Shown: positions 6,575-14,397, counted from the first letter of the stretch. The stretch is 20,313 nucleotides of DNA from JAZQUM01 sp045631305 (GCA_045631305.1 JAZQUM010000027.1:1-20313), one strand, 5' to 3'. Notes: generated by a model not told the origin, from the sequence alone. Numbers and translations: made by a program.

Positions 6575-8119
6575 ATGACAAAGAAGATCCTCAGTATTTT
6601 CCTTCTGGTGGCTATGATGAGCACTGTACTCTGCGCTTGCGGAGGCGGCAGCACGGAAGAGCAGACCGGAAACGAAAGCAACAATGCTACTACCGGAGAG
6701 CTTGTTCACGGCGGTGAAATTACCGTGGGCATTGCTCAGGACCTGGAAGATAGTCTTGACCCCCATAAAACCGTAGAGGCAGGAACTAAAGAGGTCTTGT
6801 TCAACGTATTTGAAGGTTTGGTAAAACCTACCTCCAGCGGTGAACTTATCCCTGCGGTTGCTGAAGACTATTCTGTTGACGGAACGAAATATACTTTCAT
6901 TCTTCGTGAAGGTATCCAGTTCCACAATGGCGAAGCTGTGACCGTAGAGGACGTTGTATACTCTATCGAACGCTGCGCCGACACATCAGAGGGAGAAGCT
7001 CTGGTGCCGGCGCTTTCTTGTGTCCAATCCGTAGAAGCAGTTGACGAAAAAACCGTGGTGATCACCATTGATCAGCCCAATAATGAATTTTTGGCATACC
7101 TGACCTGTGCCATTATTCCCAAGGACTATGCAGAACTGGAAACCCAGCCTGTAGGTACCGGCCCCTTCCGCTTTGTATCCCGTGCTGTTCAGGATAATAT
7201 CGTTCTGGAAAAGTTCGGTGAATATTGGGGCGAAGGCGCGTATCTTGACAAGGTTACCTATAAGGTAATGGAAAATGCAGACGTTATGATGATGTCTCTG
7301 CAGAATGGCGTGATCGATGTATGCGCGCATCTGACCACCGCACAGGTGGCACAGTTGGGCAGTGATTATTATGCATTGGAAGGCACCATGAATCTGGTAC
7401 AGGCCATTTACCTTAATAACGCTGCAGCACCTCTGAACGATCCGCTGGTACGTCAGGCCCTTTGCTATGGCATGGACCGTCAGATGGTGATGGATTTCAT
7501 TGCCGGCGGCCACGGCACGGCTGTTGGTAGCAGCATGTATCCTGCTTTTGATAAGTATTTCATCCCTGAACTGGTAGACCTTTATCCCTATGATGTGGAG
7601 AAGGCAAAGGAACTGCTCTCTCAGGCAGGCTATCCCGATGGCTTCACGCTTACCATTAAGGTGCCTGATAACTATCAGCCCCATATGGATACCGCACAGG
7701 TAGCCAAGGAACTGTACTACGCTATCGGCGTTGATGTAGTGATCGAACCTGTGACCTGGACCACCTGGATCAATGATGTTTATGTAGGCCGCGATTTCGA
7801 GGCTACCATCGTTGGCGTGGATGCAACCTATCTCACCGCCCGTGCTATGCTGGAGCGCTTTGATTCTGAAGCATCCGATAACTTTATCAACTATAATAAC
7901 GCTGAATATGACGATGTACTTGCACGCGCTATGGCAGCAAGCGATGCCGAAGAGCAGGTAAATCTCTACCGCGAGGCAGAGACCATTCTTGCTGAAACGG
8001 CAGCCAATGTCTATATTCAGGATATGGCAGACCTTGTGGCCGTCAAGAAGAATCTTGCGGGCTTCGAGTTCTATCCCATGTATGCAATGGATCTTTCCTT
8101 GATCCACTATGTAAGCTAA
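6575..8119 (+). CDS. Peptide/nickel-class ABC transporter substrate-binding lipoprotein
   Basis: The 514-residue product starts with a lipoprotein signal peptide (MTKKILSIFLLVAMMSTVL) and a lipobox LCAC with the modified Cys at residue 22, then a Gly/Ser/Glu linker. The mature part is a family 5 extracellular solute-binding protein; typical stretches are LDPHKTVEAGTKEVLFNVFEGLV, split here as LDPHKT and NVFEGLVKP, plus GTGPFRF and the C-terminal YDDVLARAMAA helix. It would sit on the outer face of the membrane and hand substrate to the two permeases encoded downstream. The substrate (oligopeptide, dipeptide, nickel chelate or other) cannot be read from sequence. The ATG at 6575 is chosen for AAAGGAGA 5-12 nt upstream; the in-frame ATG at 6545 lies in a leader hairpin. 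It is the first gene of the operon. Confidence 0.93.
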   Translation: MTKKILSIFLLVAMMSTVLCACGGGSTEEQTGNESNNATTGELVHGGEITVGIAQDLEDSLDPHKTVEAGTKEVLFNVFEGLVKPTSSGELIPAVAEDYSVDGTKYTFILREGIQFHNGEAVTVEDVVYSIERCADTSEGEALVPALSCVQSVEAVDEKTVVITIDQPNNEFLAYLTCAIIPKDYAELETQPVGTGPFRFVSRAVQDNIVLEKFGEYWGEGAYLDKVTYKVMENADVMMMSLQNGVIDVCAHLTTAQVAQLGSDYYALEGTMNLVQAIYLNNAAAPLNDPLVRQALCYGMDRQMVMDFIAGGHGTAVGSSMYPAFDKYFIPELVDLYPYDVEKAKELLSQAGYPDGFTLTIKVPDNYQPHMDTAQVAKELYYAIGVDVVIEPVTWTTWINDVYVGRDFEATIVGVDATYLTARAMLERFDSEASDNFINYNNAEYDDVLARAMAASDAEEQVNLYREAETILAETAANVYIQDMADLVAVKKNLAGFEFYPMYAMDLSLIHYVS

Positions 8120-8148
8120 AACAATAAAAATGGAAGGAGGCGAGCGCT

Positions 8149-9090
8149 GTGAAATATGCGGCTAAGAAAGGTCTGATGCTGCTTTTGACCATGCTGATCG
8201 TCTCCTTTCTCGTTTTTGTGGCCTTCCAGATCCTGCCCGGTGATCCTACCACCAAGCTTTTGGGAACCCAGGCAACACCGGAGCGTATTGCGGCCCTGCG
8301 TGCCCAACTGGGGCTGGATGATCCGTGGCTGCTTCGCTACTGGAACTGGCTCAAGGCTTTTGTGACAGGGGATATGGGCACTTCTTATTCTTACAGCATG
8401 CCCGTTTCCGAACTGGTAGCGGAAAAGCTGCCCGTGACGCTGCGGCTCAGCGGTTTGGCCTTTTTGTTTATTGTGGTGTTCTCCATGCCTCTGGGCATTT
8501 TGTTTGCCTCCCGCGCTGCGAGAAAAGTAGACGGCGTGATCACCACCGCAAATCAGATCCTCATGTCCATTCCGCCCTTTTTCATGGGCATTATCATCAG
8601 CTATCTTTTCGGCACCCTTTTAAAATGGTTTATTCCCGGAAACTATGTTTCTTTCGGAGAAGATCCTGCGGCCCACATGGTATATCTGCTTTTCCCGGCT
8701 ATTGCTATTGCCATTCCCCGCATCGCCATGACGGTGCGCCTTTTGCGAAGCACTATTGCCTCCCAAATGAAGGAAAACTATGTACGCACGGCTTATAGCC
8801 GCGGCGGTAGCCCCGCAGGTATTCTCTGGGGCCATGTGTTGAAAAATTCTCTTCTGCCGGTAGTCACTTTCCTTGCCATGACCTTTGCCGATATTGTGGC
8901 AAACAGTATCGTAGTGGAGCAGGTCTTTGGTATCCCCGGCCTTGGGAGATTGCTGCTGGCAGGCATTTCCAATCAGGATCAGCCCACAGCCCAGGCTATC
9001 ATCGTTATCATCTCTTTTGTGGTGATGGTGATGAACTATGGGGCAGATCTCATCAACCAGCGCATTGACCCGCGCCTGCGGCTGCAGTGA
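8149..9090 (+). CDS. ABC transporter permease, DppB/NikB type
   Basis: The 313-residue membrane protein opens with a hydrophobic helix (LMLLLTMLIVSFLVFVAFQI) followed by the LPGDP motif typical of DppB/OppB/NikB permeases. It has about six membrane helices. The cytoplasmic EAA-type loop that docks on the ATPase is RTAYSRGGSPAGILWGHVL near residue 207. Its length matches NikB (about 314) better than DppB (about 339), which is weak evidence only. The start is GTG at 8149, supported by GGAAGGAGG 8 nt upstream; no nearby in-frame ATG has such a site. It follows the binding-protein gene after 29 nt and forms the translocation channel with the next gene's product. Confidence 0.94.
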   Translation: MKYAAKKGLMLLLTMLIVSFLVFVAFQILPGDPTTKLLGTQATPERIAALRAQLGLDDPWLLRYWNWLKAFVTGDMGTSYSYSMPVSELVAEKLPVTLRLSGLAFLFIVVFSMPLGILFASRAARKVDGVITTANQILMSIPPFFMGIIISYLFGTLLKWFIPGNYVSFGEDPAAHMVYLLFPAIAIAIPRIAMTVRLLRSTIASQMKENYVRTAYSRGGSPAGILWGHVLKNSLLPVVTFLAMTFADIVANSIVVEQVFGIPGLGRLLLAGISNQDQPTAQAIIVIISFVVMVMNYGADLINQRIDPRLRLQ

Positions 9091-9100
9091 GGTGGGAAAT

Positions 9101-9898
9101 ATGAAGAAAAATGCTTATTTGAAAGCCGGCATGATTTTGTCCGGCTTGATGCTGGCGTTGCTGCTTCTGGGGCTTTTTTGGACACCCTTTGACCCCAACG
9201 GCATGAACCCCACCGAGATTTTTGCCGGGCCCTCTCTGCGCCATCTTTTCGGCACGGATAATTTCGGCCGCGATATTTTCTCCCGCGCCCTTAAGGGCGG
9301 CAGCACCACGCTTTTGGTTGCGGTTTGTACCGTGCTGATCGGCGTGGTGGTGGGCGGCATCATAGGCGCCCTGACGGGGTATTTCGGCGGCTGGGTAGAT
9401 GAGGCGCTGATGCGCATCAACGATACCCTTGCGGCTTTCCCCGGCATTTTGCTGGCGCTGGTGCTGATCAGCGTGCTGGGTTTTGGCAGGGACAAGATGA
9501 TCTTGGCGCTGGGCATTGTGTTTGTTCCCAGCTTTGCCCGCATTACCCGCAGTGAATTTGCCCGCTTAAGAGAAATGAACTATGTGCAGAGCGCCCGCTT
9601 GATGGGGGCCTCTCATGGGCGGATCATGTTCCGCCACATTCTGCCCAACACTTTCCCCGCGCTGCTGCCTGCCATGATCATCGGCTTCAACAATGCCGTT
9701 CTTGCTGAGGCAGGTATGAGCTTTTTGAATATCGGTGTGCAGCCCCCTGAATCCAGCCTTGGCTACATGCTCTCCGACTCTCAGTCCTATATTACCCTCG
9801 CGCCGTGGTACATGCTGTGCGTGGGCGGTATGATCGTGCTGCTGATTCTGGGCGTGGGCCTTTTGGGTGAAGGTCTGCAGCGGGCATATAAGGAGTAA
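9101..9898 (+). CDS. ABC transporter permease, DppC/NikC type
   Basis: The 265-residue membrane protein is the second channel subunit. The N-terminal helix (AGMILSGLMLALLLLGLFW) is followed by HLFGTDNFGRDIFSRAL, the GTDxxGRDxxSR motif that marks DppC/OppC/NikC permeases. The EAA loop is YVQSARLMGASHGRIMFRHI, and about five to six helices are visible. The ATG at 9101 is taken because GAGGTGGG lies just upstream; an upstream in-frame ATG at 9038 would overlap the previous permease by 53 nt. It starts 10 nt after the preceding stop and ends 3 nt before the next start, so translation is likely coupled. Confidence 0.94.
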   Translation: MKKNAYLKAGMILSGLMLALLLLGLFWTPFDPNGMNPTEIFAGPSLRHLFGTDNFGRDIFSRALKGGSTTLLVAVCTVLIGVVVGGIIGALTGYFGGWVDEALMRINDTLAAFPGILLALVLISVLGFGRDKMILALGIVFVPSFARITRSEFARLREMNYVQSARLMGASHGRIMFRHILPNTFPALLPAMIIGFNNAVLAEAGMSFLNIGVQPPESSLGYMLSDSQSYITLAPWYMLCVGGMIVLLILGVGLLGEGLQRAYKE

Positions 9899-9901
9899 AG
9901 T

Positions 9902-10693
9902 ATGGTTGAGATCCGTGATCTCCATATTAAATTTCATGCAAGAGACCGCGAGGCAGTGGCAGGCATTGATCTGACGTTGCCTGATGGCGAAATTTTGGGC
10001 CTGGTGGGCGAATCCGGCTCGGGCAAGAGCGTGACTGCCATGTCCATCTCGGGCTTGCTGGACCGCGAAATCGCGGATTGTAGCGGCGAAATTCTGCTGG
10101 ACGGCGAGGATATGCTGCGCTTGAAGGGTGAAGATTTCCGCCGCCTTCAGGGTGAAAAGATCGGCGTGATCTTTCAGGAGCCCATGAGCGCGCTGGACCC
10201 TCTGCAGAAGATCGGCAAGCAGGTGGAAGAAAGCCTTCGCCTGCACACGAAAATGAGCGCTGCAGAGCGCCGCGCCGCCGCGCTGGAAGCCATGGAGATC
10301 GCTGAACTGGACCGGGTGGAGGAGCTTTACAACAAGTATCCCTTCGAACTTTCCGGCGGTATGCTGCAGCGTGTGATGATCGCCGCAGCCATTATCTCCA
10401 AGCCTTCTCTTCTGGTGGCGGATGAACCCACCACCGCGCTGGATGTGACGCTGCAAGGTCAGATCCTGGAACTTTTGAAAAAGCTCAACAAGCAATATGG
10501 CATGAGCATCCTCTTCATTTCCCACAATCTCCATGTGGTGCGTAAGCTTTGCAGCCGTGTAGCGGTAATGCAGTTGGGAAAGATCGTGGAAGAGGGGGAA
10601 ACGGAGCAGATTCTCCGCGACCCGCAGCATGATTATACGAAAGAATTGATTGCCGCCATCCCCACAAGGGACAAGCGGTTTGGAAAAAAGTGA
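9902..10693 (+). CDS. ABC transporter ATP-binding protein, DppD/NikD type
   Basis: The 263-residue cytoplasmic ATPase has a Walker A GESGSGKS (36-43), a Q-loop VIFQEPMSALDP, the signature LSGGMLQR near residue 150, a Walker B LLVADEPTTALD near 170, and an H-loop ISHNLHV. It powers import through the two permeases as one half of a heterodimer with the next product. It ends about where the core ATPase ends (HDYTKELIAAIPTRDKRFGKK, shown here in part as HDYTKELIAAIP). It therefore lacks the C-terminal extension with the cysteine cluster found in longer DppD/OppD proteins, as in NikD-type subunits. The start at 9902 has AAGGAG 5-10 nt upstream, overlapping the end of the preceding gene. Confidence 0.93.
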   Translation: MVEIRDLHIKFHARDREAVAGIDLTLPDGEILGLVGESGSGKSVTAMSISGLLDREIADCSGEILLDGEDMLRLKGEDFRRLQGEKIGVIFQEPMSALDPLQKIGKQVEESLRLHTKMSAAERRAAALEAMEIAELDRVEELYNKYPFELSGGMLQRVMIAAAIISKPSLLVADEPTTALDVTLQGQILELLKKLNKQYGMSILFISHNLHVVRKLCSRVAVMQLGKIVEEGETEQILRDPQHDYTKELIAAIPTRDKRFGKK

Positions 10694-10700
10694 GGAACAG

Positions 10701-11435
10701 ATGGCAAATCAACCGGTGCTCGAAGTAAAAAAACTTAATACGTTTTACTCCACCGGCGGTGTGCTGGGCAAAAAGGCGGTGCAGCAGGTGTTGCGCGATG
10801 TTTCCTTCACGGTGAACCGCGGTGAGATCGTGGCGCTGGTGGGGGAATCGGGTGCGGGGAAAAGCACCCTTGCCAAAGCCATTCTGGGCATGCTGGAGGG
10901 CTATGAAGGGGAGATTATCCACCATACGCCCCGCCCCCAGATGATTTTTCAGGATCCTTACAGCAGCTTGAATCCTGCCATGCGGGTGTTCCGCATTGTG
11001 GAAGAACCTTTGCTGATTTACGGCAAGTACGGCGCAGAAGAGCGCAAGCGCCGCGTGCTGGATATGCTTTCCAAGGTGGGGCTTCCCGAGGAGTGCTACT
11101 ATGCCCGTCCCAAGGAGCTTTCCGGTGGTCAGCGCCAGAGAGTGAGCATTGCGGCAGCTTTGATCCAGCGTCCCCGTTTTCTCATTGCCGATGAGCCCGT
11201 CAGCGCATTGGATGTGACCATTCAGGCCCGCATTCTGCGGCTTCTTTCCGATCTGCGCGAAGAACTGGACCTTTCCTACCTTTTCATTTCCCACGATCTG
11301 AATGTGGTTTATCAGCTTTGTGACAGAGTTTTGGTGTTGCGCAGCGGCGAGATCGTGGAACAGGGTACCGTGGAGCAGATTTTCAATGACCCGCAGCATG
11401 AATACACCAAAGAACTGCTTCGGGCAGCGGAATAA
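10701..11435 (+). CDS. ABC transporter ATP-binding protein, DppF/NikE type, compact
   Basis: The 244-residue ATPase is the second nucleotide-binding subunit. It has a Walker A GESGAGKST (48-56), a Q-loop MIFQDPYSSLNP with Q84, the signature LSGGQRQRVS, a Walker B FLIADEPVSALD and an H-loop ISHDLNV. Only about 28 residues separate the Walker A lysine from the Q-loop glutamine. In NikE, OppF and the partner ATPase here the distance is about 45-50. The missing part is the small beta-hairpin segment usually reading like GEILFDGKDI. All catalytic motifs are intact, so it is probably functional. The ATG at 10701 has TGAGGAA upstream; it starts 7 nt after the preceding stop. An in-frame start at 10650 would overlap the partner gene. 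Confidence 0.92.
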   Translation: MANQPVLEVKKLNTFYSTGGVLGKKAVQQVLRDVSFTVNRGEIVALVGESGAGKSTLAKAILGMLEGYEGEIIHHTPRPQMIFQDPYSSLNPAMRVFRIVEEPLLIYGKYGAEERKRRVLDMLSKVGLPEECYYARPKELSGGQRQRVSIAAALIQRPRFLIADEPVSALDVTIQARILRLLSDLREELDLSYLFISHDLNVVYQLCDRVLVLRSGEIVEQGTVEQIFNDPQHEYTKELLRAAE

Positions 11436-11445
11436 GGAGTAGAAA

Positions 11446-11871
11446 ATGGCGCTTAGCGAAGAAAAATTCAAAGATTTTATCAATACCTGCCGTGATTTCA
11501 ACTACCTTGTGGGTACCAAAGTGAGGGAGGCCAGCAACGGCAGCTCCCTTCTGGAAGTGGAAATGCGCAAGGAGCTTTGCAACCGCTGGGGATTTCCCCA
11601 CGGTGGTGTGATTTTCACCCTTGCCGATACTGCTGCAGGTATTGCGGCCATAAGTGCAGGTGAGCGCCGCGCGGTTACGGTAAATGCGCAAATGAACTAT
11701 ATGCGTATTGGCGTGCCCGAGGGGAAGATGACCGCTCGCGGCAAAACCGTGAAAGCAGGCAAGAGCCTCGCCTTCGTGGATGTGGAAGTTTTTGATTCTG
11801 CAGATACCCTTGTTGCTGCAGGTCAGTTTACCATGGCCTACAATGACGAACCGATCCCGGGGATGAAATGA
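11446..11871 (+). CDS. PaaI family hotdog-fold thioesterase
   Basis: The 141-residue protein is a single hotdog domain. The PaaI-type active-site stretch is CNRWGFPHGGVIFTLADTAAG, seen in parts as N46, HGG (52-54) and the candidate catalytic D61. The strands after it (AVTVNAQMNYMRI, AFVDVEVFD) fit the fold. Family members hydrolyse acyl-CoA or aryl-CoA thioesters in the cytoplasm; the substrate here is unknown. It starts 10 nt after the second ATPase, with AAGGAGT upstream, and its stop overlaps the start of the next gene (ATGA), so it is translated as part of the ABC operon. A CoA thioesterase in a peptide-importer operon is not an obvious partner. Confidence 0.9.
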   Translation: MALSEEKFKDFINTCRDFNYLVGTKVREASNGSSLLEVEMRKELCNRWGFPHGGVIFTLADTAAGIAAISAGERRAVTVNAQMNYMRIGVPEGKMTARGKTVKAGKSLAFVDVEVFDSADTLVAAGQFTMAYNDEPIPGMK

Positions 11872-12950
11872 TGTTTTTGAAACGCCATAAAAAAGTGCAT
11901 ATTTCTTTGATGACGGCTCTTGCCGTCATCCTTCTTTTTCACCTGACAAAGGGGAATCGCAGCCTGATGAATTTCCTTGCCCAAAAGGTGACGGGGCCTG
12001 TGAAGGATGCCATCAGCCAAGTAAGCTACGCAGTGCCGTTTTCCATGATGGAGCTTGTCATTGCCATTGCGGTGATGGCTGTTGTAGTGGGCTTTGTCTG
12101 CTTTGTGCTGGCTATGCGCAAAGGCGGGAAGGGCCACGCGGCTTACGGATTTATCATGGGGCTTGTTTCTTTCGGCCTTTCTGTGTACGCGCTCTTCTGC
12201 CTTTTCTGGGGCGTGAATTACTACACCGATACCTTTCAGGATCGAAGCGGCCTTACCGCCCGCATGGTGACGGTGGAGGAATTGCAGACTTTGGGTACCA
12301 TTTTTGTCCAAGGCCTTTGGGAAACGGCAGACTTGGTGGCGCGGGATGAAAACGGCCTTTTTGCGGAGGATCAAAATGAGATCTTCGAAAAAAGCGTTTC
12401 GGTCTATGACAATATTTCGCAGGAATTTCCCTGCCTTGCCTATGAGGACCGTGTGCCCAAGGCCATGACATTTGGTCGCATTATGAGCCGCATGGGCTTT
12501 ACGGGTGTGTACTTTGCCTTCCTGGGGGAATCCAACCTCAATGTGGATGCGCCTGCCGCTTTCCTCCCTGTGACCATTGCCCACGAACTGGGTCACCAGC
12601 GCTCCATTGCCTCCGAGCAGGAGTGCAACTTTACGGGCATTATGGCGGCCATCAAAAGTGAGGACGCGGCCTACCGCTATTCGGGCTATCTTTTGGGTTA
12701 TATCCATCTCAGTAATGCCCTCTACCGCGCAGACCCCGAAGCATGGAAAGCGGTTTATGAGCAGCTTCCTGAAGCGGCCCTGGCGGATATCCGCTATAAC
12801 AATGCCTACTGGGATCAGTTTGAAGACGGTGTGGTGGACAAGGTCTCCAATAAGGTTTATGATACCATGCTGAAAACTTACGGCCAAAAGAACGGCATGC
12901 AGAGCTACGGCACGGTAGTGGATCTTTTGGCGGCTTATTATCTTGCATAA
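11868..12950 (+). CDS. DUF3810 membrane protein, probable zinc metalloprotease
   Basis: The 360-residue protein has three hydrophobic segments near residues 10-27, 59-82 and 90-118, then a long soluble part. In the soluble part, HELGH at 239-243 is followed by QRSIASEQECNF, matching the HExHQRxxAxExExNF pattern I recall for DUF3810. The two histidines and a downstream glutamate could bind zinc, and E240 would be the general base. The soluble domain most likely faces outside, but topology is inferred. Activity has not, to my knowledge, been shown for the family. The start codon at 11868 overlaps the thioesterase stop by 4 nt; the next codon at 11871 is also ATG. It is the last gene of the operon, before a strong terminator. 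Confidence 0.85.
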   Translation: MMFLKRHKKVHISLMTALAVILLFHLTKGNRSLMNFLAQKVTGPVKDAISQVSYAVPFSMMELVIAIAVMAVVVGFVCFVLAMRKGGKGHAAYGFIMGLVSFGLSVYALFCLFWGVNYYTDTFQDRSGLTARMVTVEELQTLGTIFVQGLWETADLVARDENGLFAEDQNEIFEKSVSVYDNISQEFPCLAYEDRVPKAMTFGRIMSRMGFTGVYFAFLGESNLNVDAPAAFLPVTIAHELGHQRSIASEQECNFTGIMAAIKSEDAAYRYSGYLLGYIHLSNALYRADPEAWKAVYEQLPEAALADIRYNNAYWDQFEDGVVDKVSNKVYDTMLKTYGQKNGMQSYGTVVDLLAAYYLA

Positions 12951-12983
12951 AAAAGACTTGGTACTTTCGTACCAAGTCTTTTT
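12950..12983. terminator. Bidirectional terminator between the ABC operon and recR
   Basis: A perfect 15-bp stem joins AAAAAGACTTGGTAC (12950-12964) to GTACCAAGTCTTTTT (12969-12983) around TTTC. A tracts on the left and T tracts on the right serve both strands. It fills nearly the whole gap between the two convergent stop codons. Confidence 0.94.
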
Positions 12984-12986
12984 CGT

Positions 12987-13586
12987 TTAAATATCGCGGC
13001 GGCCTTCCAAGGCGCGGATCAGGGTGGCGTCATCGGCAAATTCCAGATGACCGCCCACGGGGATACCGTAAGCCAGACGGGTGACACGCACATCAAAGGG
13101 TTTCAGCAGGCGGGCAAGATACATGGCGGTGGCTTCCCCTTCGGTGTCGGGGTTGGTGGCCATGATAATTTCGGTGATATCGCCCTTGCTGACGCGCTCC
13201 AGCAACGATTTGATCTCCAGATCGTCGGGGCCCACATGGTTCATGGGAGAGATGACGCCGTGAAGCACATGGTAAAGACCGTTGTACTCACGGGAGCGCT
13301 CGATAGCCATTACGTCGCGGGGGTCAGCCACCACGCAGACGGTGGCGGTATCCCGCTTGGGGGAGGCGCAAATGCTACAAAGACCGCCTGCGGTAAGATT
13401 CTGGCAAACGGGACAGCAGGTGACATTTTTCTTGGCGCTGACGATGGCGTCGGCAAATTCCTGCGCTTCGGCTTCCGTCAGGCTCAGCACGTGGAAAGCA
13501 AGGCGCTGAGCGGACTTGCCGCCGATACCGGGCAGGCGGGCAAACTGTTCTACCAGTTTTTCAAGAGGAACGGGAAAATATTCCAT
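12987..13586 (-). CDS. recR: Recombination mediator RecR
   Basis: The 199-residue protein matches RecR in length and motif order. A helix-hairpin-helix LPGIGGKSAQRLAF lies at 18-31, then a four-cysteine zinc finger with C58, C61, C70 and C73. A Toprim domain covers about residues 80-175 (VCVVADPRDVMAIE, then ATNPDTEGEATA), and the C-terminal segment reads RLAYGIPVGGHLEFAD. RecR acts with RecO, and with RecF, to load RecA on single-stranded DNA at gaps. It is the second gene of an rpe-recR transcript, 15 nt after rpe. Its ribosome binding site (GGGGGC) is poor, which suggests translational coupling to rpe. The more usual partner dnaX is not adjacent here. Confidence 0.97.
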   Translation of the reverse strand: MEYFPVPLEKLVEQFARLPGIGGKSAQRLAFHVLSLTEAEAQEFADAIVSAKKNVTCCPVCQNLTAGGLCSICASPKRDTATVCVVADPRDVMAIERSREYNGLYHVLHGVISPMNHVGPDDLEIKSLLERVSKGDITEIIMATNPDTEGEATAMYLARLLKPFDVRVTRLAYGIPVGGHLEFADDATLIRALEGRRDI

Positions 13587-13601
13587 GGTTACGCCCCCGT
13601 T

Positions 13602-14246
13602 TTAGCCCCGCAGAGCGGCGATGCGTGCGGGGATATCCTCTGCCTTGTAAACGGCGCTGCCGGCTACCAGAACGTTTGCGCCTGCTTCAATGCAGGTCTT
13701 GCAAGTGACGGGATCCACGCCGCCGTCCACTTCCAGTTCGCAGGTGGGGTTTTCTGCGTCGATCATCTTGCGGATGGCAGTGACTTTGGGCATCTGGTCA
13801 GCCATAAAGCTCTGGCCGCCAAAGCCGGGTTCCACGGTCATCACCAGGATCATTTCCACTTCTTTCAGGAAAGGGAGGGCTGCTTCAGCGGGGGTGGCGG
13901 GCTTAAGCACGATGCCTGCCTTCTTGCCCTTGGCATGGATCTTGCGGATGGCTTCGTGGATGTTTTCTTCGGTGTCAGCTTCCACGTGGCAGGTGACGAT
14001 GTCAGCGCCTGCGTCGCAGAAGGCTTCTACATAGCGCACGGGGCGCTCGATCATGAGATGCACGTCAAGGGGCAGCTCGGTGGTGGGGCGGATGCACTTC
14101 ACCACGGGGATACCGATGGAGATATTGGGAACAAAAAGACCGTCCATTACGTCCACATGCACATAGTCTGCCGTGGAAATACGGTCGATATCACGGGCCA
14201 GATTGGCAAAGTCAGCAGAGAGGATAGAGGGCGAGATCTTGATCAT
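13602..14246 (-). CDS. rpe: Ribulose-phosphate 3-epimerase
   Basis: The 214-residue TIM-barrel enzyme interconverts ribulose 5-phosphate and xylulose 5-phosphate in the pentose phosphate pathway. Metal-binding and catalytic residues are in place: H30 and D32 in VHVDVMDG, H63 in LDVHLMIE, and D174 in EVDGGV. The phosphate-binding loops TVEPGFGGQSF and VAGSAVY are also present. The N-terminus MIKISPSILSADFANLA is typical, so the ATG at 14246 is chosen; AGGTGA lies 7 nt upstream. A longer in-frame ATG at 14309 falls in the leader. It is transcribed with recR from the promoter at 14327-14355. Confidence 0.97.
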   Translation of the reverse strand: MIKISPSILSADFANLARDIDRISTADYVHVDVMDGLFVPNISIGIPVVKCIRPTTELPLDVHLMIERPVRYVEAFCDAGADIVTCHVEADTEENIHEAIRKIHAKGKKAGIVLKPATPAEAALPFLKEVEMILVMTVEPGFGGQSFMADQMPKVTAIRKMIDAENPTCELEVDGGVDPVTCKTCIEAGANVLVAGSAVYKAEDIPARIAALRG

Positions 14247-14277
14247 GGCAATCACCTGTCCTTTATATTTTTCAGGG

Positions 14278-14305
14278 GGTCTGCAGGCGGATTTTGCCGC
14301 AGACC
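14278..14305 (-). other. Hairpin in the rpe leader RNA
   Basis: GGTCTGC (14278-14284) pairs with GCAGACC (14299-14305), and after one bulged base GGC/GCC extends it inwards, giving 10 bp around a 7-nt loop. It begins about 15 nt after the predicted transcription start. There is no U tract after it in the direction of transcription, so it is not a terminator. Confidence 0.5.
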
Positions 14306-14326
14306 GCATACTTTTCAGTTTACTTC

Positions 14327-14355
14327 ATTCTACCAAACCCACAGGGGTTTGGCAA
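14327..14355 (-). promoter_or_regulatory. Promoter of rpe-recR
   Basis: On the minus strand TTGCCA (14355-14350), a 17-bp spacer and TAGAAT (14332-14327) form a good promoter. The start would be near 14320, with a leader of about 74 nt. It lies immediately after the htpG terminator. Confidence 0.75.
14333..14352. repeat. Perfect inverted repeat inside the rpe promoter spacer
   Basis: CCAAACCC (14333-14340) and GGGTTTGG (14345-14352) are perfect 8-bp inverted arms around ACAG. The pair starts one base past the -10 and runs three bases into the -35. This position fits an operator; it could also add a second hairpin after the htpG terminator. Confidence 0.6.
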
Positions 14356-14359
14356 GAAG

Positions 14360-14393
14360 AAAGGACGCTTTGCCTCAGGGCAAAGCCTCCTTT
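14360..14393 (-). terminator. Terminator of htpG
   Basis: The arms at 14360-14374 and 14379-14393 form 14 of 15 pairs around a TCAG loop, with one C-C mismatch. On the minus strand it is followed by CTTCTT, a modest T-rich tail. It starts 4 nt past the htpG stop. Confidence 0.75.
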
Positions 14394-14397
14394 TCTA

